From Carnegiea gigantea (lineage: Eukaryota > Streptophyta > Magnoliopsida > Caryophyllales > Cactaceae), in assembly GCA_029747015.1 (NCBI GenBank), contig JAKOGI010000052.1, positions 30,001-94,000 of the forward strand: a DNA stretch of 64,000 bases, read 5' to 3'. Below, one piece after another: positions 54,522 to 64,000 of this stretch. The number at the start of each line of letters is the position of its first letter. Position 1 is the first letter of the stretch. The notes under the pieces are model-generated. The model was not told the origin of the DNA. It saw only the letters and a list, made by a program, of their open reading frames with translations, and searched no databases. A program made the position numbers and the translations under genes.

Positions 54522-57500
54522 GTCTTCTCCCCTTAAAATAAGTTTCGTCCTCGAAACTTGCAGTTGGAGAGGAGTTCTTACCGTACCGCAATTAAGTACA
54601 GGAAATTGGCTGCATTATGTTGACATGATATGGATCTGGAACATGGGTTTTGGGCTATGGGGTGTGAAAATATTCTCTATATACCCATGAACTGATTCGC
54701 TTGAATGTAGATCAAGTCGTCATTCTGTGCAGTGCACCCTTGGAGGAGTTTTACAATTTGGGAGCTTACTTGTGAGTTTCGCATCGGTTGGGAATCAAGA
54801 AAATATCAAACTTCATAGGCCTAATAGTTTGTGCATCAGATTTGACTTGTGCAAACTCTTGTGAAAAGTCTCAAATTAATATGCAGCGCATATCCATGAA
54901 TGAGAGCGATGGGTAGGGTGGTGATGTGAGTCATAGTCCATGAAAGGAATAAATAGTGAAGTCAAAATAATCAATAAGGGATTATTACAGAATGACTAAA
55001 ATATAGATGGTCATGAATTTTCAAGAATCCAAGGATAGAGGGTGAGTTATCGCTAGGGTGACGAGAAAGATGATTCGGTTCGAATTCAACCGTTGAGTTG
55101 CAAATGAGGTAATAGTCATGGATTTTCAGCAAGACAACCATCTAGCTACCACCAGCGTGATCAAATTACTCGAAGAATTTGGATTTTGAATGATTAGGGT
55201 ATAAAATAAACACTGTGAAACAAATTTAGGTAGGATAACGGGATTGCATCGAGGAAAGCCGTGTTAAAATATTGAGGAATGGAATTTAAAAGGAATGAAA
55301 TTGATGGGGGCTATAATATTTGCATATACATAAATATAAATACGCTTTAAAAACGAAATGAAGAAGGAGGAAGATGAAAGTCAGATGTATTAGAATGGTT
55401 CAACCACTTGAAATGGAGCAAGAATGGATTCGATATTTAACCAGAAGTTTCAATGACATGGTGGATGATGCTAAAAGAAACCACTCTAAAAGAAACTAGT
55501 ACTCTTTAAAAGTGTGAACTTAAAAGAATGATCAAGTAATGTTGAAGAAAGCAGAGTCTAAAGATGGGTCAATTCAACCAAACATAAGGGATGATAAAAA
55601 TGACCGTATTGCCATAAAGACAAATTAATCGGTTATAGAAAATGATAGAAGTAATAACATTAATGCAAAGGACCAACGAGTCAGCAAAATTTAGTACGCT
55701 GCCTAAAATCTTCAGAGCAAATGCTTAGGGTTTGAAAACGGGGTATAGTGGCAAGGAGACGAGTCCAGTACATTAGAAATGGGTTCATTGGGATTTTAAT
55801 AGAACGAACAGATAATAGATTTCAGAATGATAAGTAATTCAAATATTACTGTGAGGTAAATGGAGTGAGGATAGCTATAAGCATAGACGATTTAAGGATG
55901 GCGGGCAATAAAAGCAAGATAGTTTCAATCATTAGTTACATAAGAACCAAAACATTGCGCAGACATCCAAGACCAAGTTAGTAGTAAAATGGCAATCTAT
56001 GTAGTGATTGGATGCGAGGGGTTAGGAAAAATCACATTGCTATTGAAATAACGGCCGTGATAAATAAGCTGAACTGAGGTAGTGATTAAAGAAAAGAGAA
56101 AAGCCAGGGGCGTAGGCCAACTTAATGATAGGGATTCCTTATGAAAATAAAGGTCATGAGGAAATTCGAGGAGGGGAAGAACATGAAATGAAGGATTGTT
56201 GCAACAATTAAATAGGTTTTGCCAAGCTTAATATGAAGGGGAAGGGAGTACAAATTAGATTATGTTATTACATACCAAGGGGTGTTTGCTCTCAGGGTAA
56301 TTATGACAAGAAGAGTCTAATATTAGCTCACTTGGAGCACTATAACTCATTTGTATCAATACAAGAATGAAGATTAAGTTTTCAAGCATTGACATAATCA
56401 AGTTAACAACAGGTTTAAAGGACATAATAGATAATGCCAGGCATAGGTATGAACACCCTTACAAGGCCTCGATCTTCTAGAAATATGAGATTAAAGGGGG
56501 ACTAAATTAAAGAGAGACTAGATATCGTTGAGGGAGGCAACGGTTAAGGGTATGAGGCAAATATACCAAATATAATAGAGGATCAAAATAATGACATCAG
56601 CGCAAAGAACAAATTAGTCAGTAAAAGTTCGTATCTTTGAAGCAGATGCTCGGGGTTGATAGGAAGTAAATAGCAAGGACGCAAGACCAGTTCATAAATC
56701 AAGATGATTACGAATGAAGTGGATCAATGGTTAAATGTATTTGGGAACACTGTCGATGTAAGATTTCTAAGGAAAGGAACAGATGACAGATTTGGAAAAC
56801 GATGGATAATGAAATCATGGCCGTGATATAGATGGAGTGAAAATAAGCGATAAGTGTAAACAACTTAGATATGGAGGGCAATAAGAATGAGATAGTCCTA
56901 AGCATTGATCTCATAGGAACCAAAGCTTTGTGCGTGAATCCAAAACCAAAATGGGAGGATAGGAGTTGTCTATGTAATGTTTGGAGGTTAAGGGAAAGAA
57001 AGATCACGTTATCATTGAATTAGTGGCCCTGGTAAATAAGCTGAGCAAAAGTAATCAGTGGAGACGTGAAAGAGACGTGACCTATCATAATGGTAAGGAT
57101 TCCCTTGTAGTCATTAAGGTCTTGAGAAAATTTAATGGAGGAAAGGATGGGCAAGAAAATATTACTGTAACAATTATATAGTTTGTAAAACTTTATGAAA
57201 AGGAATTACAAATTAAAGTATGTTATTGCACAGTAAGGGGGGTGGCTAGATTTAGGTGGCAGCCAAAGAGGTCAAGAAGGGTGTTAAGAATGCTACTTAG
57301 GTAGATAGGGGGGCTATTATTAAGTGTGCAAAGATCAATGAACTCTCATTTGGATCACGACTGGAATTCCTGCCGATAGGGTTTTAAGGACTTGGAAGGA
57401 TCTAGGGAAAGTTACCGGGGTTTTGATCGATACCCAGATATCTCATGAATTCTAATGCCCCTCAATCCTTTTGTTGTTGTACCTGAAGGTGTGGTAGTTA

Positions 57501-58950
57501 TGCAAATGTTCTTTTGAAATTTGACATCTCAACCTTTGCTTGTAACATTTCCATAAGATCCAATCAACCGACGAATATATGCATGCTTATCTTATCTTAT
57601 CAATTTCCTACCAACATATTCGGTAATGCGTTGACAGTCCCCAACGTTCAATCCTAACAATCATTGCACTTAGTCTACTTCTCCAATGATTACTTATTTT
57701 CCAGAATCCTATTTTCTTCTGGCAATGAGGTTAAATGATTATGCTTCCATAAAAAAACAACCCGTTGATGTATTTGGTATAGCCTCAAGCCTCTTCTCTA
57801 CGGTTTCACCTTTGTAGATGATCGTCTTTTCCTGACCCTTGTTAGTTAATCCCAAAAGCTTACTTATCAAATTACCTGATGTTCTATAAAGCATAATCTC
57901 GCCCCCTTAAAATCTTTGATGCCATCTTCTTAGAATCTTTTAATACTTATTGAACTTCAGTTGTCAACCCAAATACGCTTCCGTACATAATCAAATTTGC
58001 CTGCCTCACTATTTCTTGTAATTTCCCTACAATACCATAAAAACTTCTGAAAATATTTCCAAATGTTGCTGCTGGATGGTCAGCTTTAGAAAATTCATAT
58101 CTTTCTTTCCTGATCTCCAAAGAAGATGCAATTTCGGGTTTGTTAATAGCTCGCTAATCATGTATCTGCAATCGTGTCTTTACATAATCATTTACTAGAA
58201 TCACCCTTTAGCTTTTGTAAATCAGCATAAGCATCTTGAGATCCCCTACCAATGTTAAAACTTACGAAATCTTATTTAAAACAATCTACTTCCCTCATCA
58301 CATCCTAAACGTGCATGATCATGAACAACCTTAAACATTATTTGCTTTCAAGTGTCTTCGGAGATATGCCACCTAAAACCCCTTCATGGTAATCTCCAAG
58401 TACCTGTAAATTTTGATTAATAGGTGTAATCGTCATCGACCCATCCACACTATAGAATTCTCTCCCACACATCCCTGATGTTGATTGCCGAATTAACGAC
58501 CTGAATTTCAAAACGTCTCCTTAATATTCCTAATATAAATATCCCCCACATATCTATTACTGACTACCTTTGTCACTGCCAAACATGCGTCTAAGAAATA
58601 ATGACTCATCCGCACCTGGTAATCGATAGCCCTACAGGTTCACATATTTCATAGGCGCCTTGACGACACCTTCTTGGTGTGACATCTTATCTTGACCCAT
58701 AACATCAATATACGATTAGTTTGCATCACTTAGGCTATTGAGTTGCCCACAGGACTCCTCATACTCAATGATTAGGGTAAAGCATCCATGACACTCTGAT
58801 AGGCCCTCAGCATTCTCATTTCTGTAACTTTGCGATATACCCCAAACATCCCTATGATGCACGTAGACATAGGAACTCCTGGTCACATATTTATCTTACT
58901 GATCTAGCCTATCTCATAGGCATCCCTATAGCTCACAGTGATGCTAACCT
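54522..58950 (-). other. Non-coding interior of the LARD-type element
   Basis: Only short, unrelated open frames are present; none shows gag, protease, RT, RNase H or integrase motifs on either strand. A diverged direct duplication covers about 55,560-57,230. The right third (57,400-58,950) is AT-rich without features. Confidence 0.75.
55560..57230. repeat. Diverged direct duplication (offset about 937 bp) in the LARD interior
   Basis: GCAAAGGACCAACGAGTCAGC at 55,665 corresponds to GCAAAGAACAAATTAGTCAGT near 56,602. Homology continues through GGCGGGCAATAAAAGCAAGATAG-like and AATAAGCTGA-like words to the common ending ACAAATTA...TATGTTATT. Confidence 0.75.
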
Positions 58951-58951
58951 A

Positions 58952-58963
58952 GCTCTGATACCA
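58952..58963 (-). other. tRNA-iMet primer-binding site of the LARD-type element
   Basis: TGGTATCAGAGC on the minus strand, five bases inside the right LTR. Confidence 0.85.
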
Positions 58964-59449
58964 CAACTATAACGCCCCCAAATGCTAATGCTAATTACCT
59001 TAACTTAACCACGAATCTATTAATTTGTAGCGGAAGACCTTGGGTTTTGAAGGGAGGCGTTACCGCCGTTCCAGGATGAAACAAGGCTATTTAATTTACT
59101 ATACGTCTGAAATCACTCAAAGGAAATACTCCTCCTTTTATACTGCTTGTCCCCCATGTGATAACTTGATGTACTAAAACTAAGTATTATTATTCTCAGA
59201 TTTCGAGAGAATAGCAACACATGACGTTCTAGTTACTAACCTATCATCACTATGAGCACTGACTGGCTAGCGACCAGTAAATGTCTTTTTGTTTTGCTGC
59301 TTTCTGGTTTCTCAGGAGGATGACTATTCGCTTCTTCCCACACCTAAAAACAAAAATATGGAAACATGTGAATGATGAGCCGAAGCTCAGCACGTACATT
59401 CCTATGCAGTAAAATAAGTTTGTGGTAACTGAGTTGGGCCGGCCGCATT

Positions 59450-59827
59450 TCAAAACATTTTTGCTTTTGCAAACAGGAGAGAGAGAATGTACAATATGAT
59501 TTGCTGATTATTATCTGAAAGTGGACCCCTTGTTGATGTACATCTTGATGCGATCTTGAGATAAGTGCACACCTTCCAGGCCGATCGGAGAGCCTGAGTT
59601 GCAGCCGCGCGGGTAAATTGAGGGGCATACGCCCTGATGATTGATAATTGGCGGGGCCACTTGTTTACGTGACAAATCATTGAGAAAATCGATTTATTAA
59701 ATGAGTCTTGTATTGGTTGTTCATGATTGAGAAACATGTGAGTTTTTGCAGAGCACAGGCAATATACGTACCTGGTCTTTGAGATTCTCTCTCCTTTGTA
59801 ATGAAATGTGCATTGGAAAATGTGCAT
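59450..59827 (-). other. Open frame inside the LARD LTR leader (125 residues; 95-residue version in the other LTR)
   Basis: On the sense strand of the element, downstream of the TATA box. The last 95 residues, from MFLNHEQPIQDSFNKSIFS on, are kept open in the left LTR (52,586-52,873) with only a few replacements. No family recognised. LTR identity alone could explain the conservation, so coding status is doubtful. Confidence 0.3.
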
Positions 59828-61003
59828 TGGCAGCTTGAAGCGGTAGATGTGACCTCGTTCCTGCTTTACATATGTGATTCTCTTTTGATTAGTGCAAGGT
59901 TATGAAATTTGTTGGGATTCTTTAGTTTGATAGATAATTTGAATCCCTTGAGCTATGTACTGATTATTAACATGTAAAAGTTATTGACTTGACTTTATTT
60001 TGCTTTCATCCCTGCCCTTGAACATCTTGGTTTAATAAATTCCTGTCTTTTATACTACAAACTCTTGATTAATGAACGTGATAATCATGTAATGGGGTAA
60101 CGGCGTTGTCATTACCTTGTTCTAATAATTGGTATACGCCCGTTACTTATCATTGTTTTGTTATGGCCATTGTTATTAATGTTATTTTTGCCATTGCATA
60201 ACTTGAATTATGGCGATGTTCATCCGACCGAATTATTATTAATATTTTTAATATCATTACTGGCTCCTCCATCGGTCCAAAATTATGCTTCAGGCTTTCG
60301 ATAAAAGATGCTTAAACTATATCTCAGCATCAACTCTTGTAACACTTATGCTATGACAATAAGATAACATAATGGCAGTTACTACTATAACTCATATAAT
60401 CACATTTCATCAAACATAACATCTTAATGAAAACCCATAAATCAGAAAATACACGCTTGGAATTTATCATTTACAAAGCGTACCTCCAAATTCACGACTT
60501 TTTACCACAATTTTCCGATAATATGTATATTCTTCGGAAAAATTATTACAATGTTGTCCAACCCAATAGCTCACAATAATCAAAAGATTAACCGAACTTC
60601 AGCATTAATTCTCAGGCAAATTTTCCCCCAATTCATAATTTCGAACCCATAATGAATTAATTCATATCATAATTAACAGCTTACGATACCTCCATCAGTT
60701 AAACATTGCAATTAACATGAAATTATACGATTGACTTCTACCGATTGACATTAATATTCTAATATACTAGATCATAAAATACCAAATGCAAATTTTTAGA
60801 TCGAGGAGCTAAGAATTACTCACCTTGAATTTGCTCCAGGACCCAAAACTTTAATCTCCTCTTCATTCTCCTTTTTCCTTCCTTCTTTCTCTCTCCTCTT
60901 TCTTCCCTCTCTTTCTCTCTCTGCCTTTCCCTCTCCTCTCTTCTTCTTTCTCTCTCCTTTCTTCCCCCCTCTCTGCCTGTGTTATGCGTGAGTCCCCCCC
61001 CAC

Positions 61004-61131
61004 ATATATATAGGGGCAAAAGGGAAAAATCTTAGATTTTTTTTTCTCTCTTTTTTTTTTGGGTCAGTTTGACCGACTTTGACCGGTCAAAGTTAGTTTG
61101 ACCAGTCAAACTAACTTTGACCGGCTTGGAC
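61004..61131 (-). promoter_or_regulatory. W-box cluster plus TATA box of the LARD 5' LTR
   Basis: W-box palindromes at 61,067-61,131 (one core lost to CTTGGAC relative to the other LTR) and TATATATA at 61,004-61,012, about 55 bp apart in the sense direction. This LTR would drive the element RNA. Confidence 0.65.
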
Positions 61132-61416
61132 TTTTTTTTTTGGGGTCGCTTTGGATGTAAAATTTTACACGACATTTTTACGTTAGCAGACGTCCAACTA
61201 GTCCTTTGAAATTTTAATGAATTATTTTAAGGGTAACCAAAAATTTATTTTCGAGATCATTCTGCCGATTCAACCTGCAATGGTACAAACATATATAAAG
61301 AAAATGTTGAATTGAAATGGAAAAATGGTAGATTGAAATGCGGGGCCTAACTTGATTAATTTGTAATTAAGATATTTTAATGTAATTAATATGAATTTTA
61401 GGGTCGGGCCATTACA

Positions 61417-61421
61417 AGTTT
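61417..61421. repeat. Right 5-bp target duplication of the LARD-type element
   Basis: AGTTT, after which the TR-GAG LTR continues (AAATGTTTAGTTTTC). Confidence 0.85.
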
Positions 61422-62204
61422 AAATGTTTAGTTTTCAATATGATTTTTTGTTTCCTTTAGTTTTCATTTGTGGTAGTTTAGATTAATTCCTCTTTCGCTC
61501 ATGCTTATGTTCTTATTTGCTAGTTTATGTTTAGTTTAGGTTTTCATGTTTTTGTGTTTAATTAGTCGTTAATCTTGGTTGATTGGATTGTGATTAGCCC
61601 TTGATGGCTAATCAACCTTGTTTAGGCCTCAACCCTCCCTTGTTTATGCCTAAAACTTAGAGTTTTCTTTCATGCCCGCCAAGTGTTCGATGAAATGCTT
61701 GAGAGAGCTCTCATCCGTGTTTTGGGGTAATCGACTTATGCTGAGAGATGAGGTCGATTGTCTAGTGTGGGTAGAGAGAATAGTCGGGATTGGGACATGA
61801 AAATAGTCCTGTCGCTAGCTAGGTTAAGGTTGTCAATCTTGTAATGTAGTTGAACTAATCCCATGAAAATAGGAGGTTAGAACAATTAGACTAGCTCATG
61901 ACCCTTAAGCGAAGGCTTGGGTGATTTCAATGATGCAACCGACTATCTCTGAATACTAGTGTAACTTGGGAAGGTAAGGGCTTAACTTGATTACTTGGTT
62001 TATCTTAGGTCTAATCATAGTCCTTTTGTTTTCATTTTAGTAGTTTAGTTCTATTTTCTATTCCTTCGATTTTGCCCAGCTCGAGACGGTTTAGTTAGCC
62101 CTGGTAGTTGGAAACACAACTTCCTACGGACGACATCTCAAGTACTCAACGATACAAGTTGCACTTGGGATTTATAAATATTAAAACTCTGTTTTTCCCT
62201 AATA
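61417..62204 (+). repeat. Second part of the split 5' LTR of TR-GAG copy 2
   Basis: Contains the LTR landmarks also found at 42,450-42,965 (GCCAAGTGTTCGATGAAATG, GACATCTCAAGTACTCAACG) and ends CCCTAATA where copy 1 has CCCTAACA. Confidence 0.85.
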
Positions 62205-62327
62205 AGTTTTTGACGCCGTTGTCGGAGAGTTGGCGTCTTTCAATATTAGGGTTACTTGAGCATTCCAGACTAGCCTTTTAGAAAATCCAAAAAAAATTAA
62301 AAAATCAAAAATTTTAAAAAATTCAAG

Positions 62328-63694
62328 ATGGTTATTTTCCATTTACCTCAGTTTGAGCATGAACCTTTTTGGCACTACTTGTCTAGGTTGAAAGATTATC
62401 GTGCTCAATATGTGCTTTTCGAGTATGAAAAATAGGAAATATGTGATGTTGTGTTTGAGGGGATAACACCTGAGACTCGAGCCATCCTTGAGTCCATGTG
62501 TTATGGTGGTTTGCATTCTTTAGCTGTTGATGACATGTGGGATTTGTTTGAGTCTCTAGCTTGGCATCAATGGCAATCTGATGATGCGAGGGACCTATAT
62601 CATCACTACTCTTCGTACCCTCATGTGTTGTGCTCTTTTTGCCAATCTTTTGACCATGATGTGCATTCATGTCCCTGTTATGATATCTCTGATGAGTGTC
62701 ACGCTAGACTTAGTGCCATAATAGGGAAAATGCACGAGCAATATACGCGCTTTGTTAGCGAGATGAGGGAGTGCAGCTTATTGCATGAGACCGACCCTAA
62801 TCTAGCCTCACATATACTAGATGTTAGTCTCTATGAGGATTGCGAGTCTTCCCTTCCCCTAGAGTCGAGTTTTATTGATGATATACCTTACACTGACCTA
62901 GAGGAAGCGCTCAACTCTCCCTTGACCTCTTCATCACCTGTTGCTCCATCCTCTACTAGCACACCCATAGGCACTACCGTCAGTGCTTTGACCTTACATG
63001 CTTCTCTCCTCCCTTTAGTTCCGTGCAAGGGGTTAGAGATGGGTGAGCCGTATAGGGGTGATGTTACTGTTTTGGAGGATGATTTTCCTACTTGGTCGAA
63101 AGAACCTATCTTGGTTGAGTCACATCCTGAGGAGGCTCCTTTCGAGGAGTTATGTGATGATAGTCTGGTGGTTAGTGCCGCACCCAATATTGACCATATC
63201 GACCCAATTTGCACCAAACCACTTGACTCGACCCCCATTTCATCCCCCTCCTTCCCAGCGCCCCCTCCCACTTGCATGCATTTCATGAGTCCCTAGGTGA
63301 TATTAGCAAGTTTCACCCCTCATTCGATCCATATTGTGCATACCTAGAGGACGTGCCTAGGAAAATCATGTGGAGCACTTTCTTTGATCATAATTTTGAT
63401 TTTTCTATGGCATTTGATGAGTTTACGAGGGCACTAACCTTGTTTGCTCCATCCTTACTAGTGTTCTCTTATTCACACCATTCTAAGATGCATGCAGCAG
63501 TGCACGATAAGCTCTTACGAGCGTTGACCACATTCAAGTTGCCAACTCGCATCTTGAGAGACAAGGAGTGGCTGATGCTCCTTGCACCCCTGTGGCATAG
63601 TTCGGGTACATTCAGTATGCGACCTGGTATAATCGTTCTCACTCTTCCCCCCTTCTTTTTATTTTTTATTTTCTCTCTTTTTGTTTTTGTTTAG
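62328..63694 (+). pseudogene. Gag-like region of TR-GAG copy 2 (nearly open)
   Basis: Starts MVIFHLPQFEHEPFWHYLSR at 62,328. One stop near 62,433 interrupts it, then 281 residues stay open to 63,296, including an intact CCHC zinc knuckle CSFCQSFDHDVHSC at about 62,634. A one-base deletion relative to copy 1 near 63,250 shifts the frame, and the conserved C-terminal block (WSTFFDHNFDFSMAFDEF, DKEWLMLLAPLWHS) continues in another frame to 63,694. It is better preserved than copy 1. A retrotransposon gag binds RNA through the knuckle. Confidence 0.8.
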
Positions 63695-64000
63695 TTGTGG
63701 ATATTAGGATTGTACTTTTGTGGTGATCATTTCGAGGAGAAATTTGGGATGTTTTTGAGCCATTGATGGCTATGATCACCATTTTTGTGTTTTTGTCGAT
63801 ATTTGTGTGTTGTGATTGGGGGTGTTGATGGATTGGTATATCTTTATTTTTGGTAGTTAGTTTTGTATATATGTGTCGTCTTGTTTTTGGTTTGGTGAGT
63901 ATTTTTGGGAGAGTGTGCTAGCTTGTATATGTGTGCAGGTTTAGTGTTCTTGTTTGTTGCTTATTTTGTTTTGTGTGTCTTGTGTGTGATTTTATTTTCT
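63695..64000 (+). other. Start of the non-coding tail of TR-GAG copy 2
   Basis: Matches 44,463-44,760 of copy 1 (T/G-rich); the element continues past the window. Confidence 0.8.

Larger units (their letters stand above)
52104..61416 (-). mobile_element. LARD-type non-coding Ty3/gypsy-like LTR element, 9.3 kb, minus strand
   Basis: Bounded by TGTAACGCCCC and GGGCCATTACA, with the 5-bp duplication AGTTT. LTRs are 52,104-54,521 and 58,968-61,416 (about 2.4 kb each). Orientation is minus: the tRNA-iMet primer site complement (CTCTGATACCA) adjoins the right LTR, and the polypurine tract (minus strand AAGGGGAGAAGA) adjoins the left LTR, preceded by TTTCGAGGACGAAACTT as in gypsy elements. The 4.4-kb interior has no recognisable gag or pol in any frame and contains a diverged internal duplication. 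It inserted into the 5' LTR of TR-GAG copy 2. Confidence 0.85.
58968..61416 (-). repeat. 5' LTR of the LARD-type element (right)
   Basis: On the minus strand it starts TGTAATGGCCCGACCC and ends GGGGGCGTTATA. It has a W-box cluster, a TATA box, a purine-rich leader, and a roughly 2-kb transcribed part that includes a conserved open frame. Confidence 0.9.
51428..64000 (+). mobile_element. TR-GAG type LTR retrotransposon, copy 2 (5' LTR split; 3' part outside the window)
   Basis: 5' LTR from 51,428 to 52,103 and from 61,417 to 62,204, separated by the 9.3-kb LARD-type element. A decayed primer site (TTGACGCCGTTGTCGGAGAG) follows at about 62,210. The gag region runs from 62,328 to 63,694, and the non-coding tail reaches the end of the window. 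It is the same family as 41,667-47,258 but a distinct insertion with a different LTR variant (more similar to the solo LTR in places). Confidence 0.85.

Noticed and set aside
56708..57181. Open frames on both strands in the LARD interior
   Set aside because: No retroelement motif; the duplicated counterpart around 55,770-56,240 does not keep either frame open.

Overview
The window is AT-rich nuclear DNA from a flowering plant, probably a eudicot. The evidence is plant-specific repeat families (FAR1-type Mutator elements, Ty3/gypsy LTR elements with tRNA-Asp and tRNA-iMet primer sites, hAT and Tourist-like MITEs, an L1-type LINE, an endogenous caulimovirid) and GT-AG introns. It is a transposon island. 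Only one gene looks intact: a small secreted cysteine-rich (knottin-like) peptide gene on the minus strand at 17.4-17.9 kb, with a signal-peptide exon, a 181-bp intron and a TATA box.

Layout. 1-12.6 kb: most of one copy of a large Mutator-like element (MULE). A decayed FAR1-type transposase lies on the + strand, and a convergent gene on the - strand carries a plant-mobile-domain-like region and a Ulp1/C48 cysteine-protease domain. 12.8-21.2 kb: a hAT-like element, a MITE with a tandem duplication, a truncated LINE, the peptide gene, a Tourist-like MITE and unassigned DNA. 21.25-30.75 kb: a rearranged endogenous pararetrovirus. Its two arms point away from each other, it ends in hAT-like termini, and it is bracketed by a perfect 8-bp duplication (ATTTGTAC). 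A related empty site lies at 31,766-31,773. 31.9-51.4 kb: a second copy of the same MULE, broken by a 590-bp hAT MITE, a solo LTR and a 5.6-kb gag-only (TR-GAG type) LTR element. 51.4-64 kb: a second TR-GAG element inserted in MULE copy 2 and running off the window. Its 5' LTR is split by a 9.3-kb LTR element with no recognisable coding sequence (LARD type) on the minus strand.

The most unusual signal is a degenerate repeat that fills the non-coding parts of both MULE copies. It has a GCTCACTAAA core, often spaced 21 bp, and keeps one strand orientation across both convergent genes. In copy 1 it is organised into a regular 111-112-bp higher-order array. Other points of interest are the hAT-like boundaries of the viral locus, two retropepsin-like domains in tandem in the viral polymerase region, and a W-box cluster just upstream of the TATA box of the LARD element.

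All coordinates of decayed features and insertion boundaries were read by eye from the sequence and from comparison of copies within the window. Family names rest on motif recognition, not on searches.
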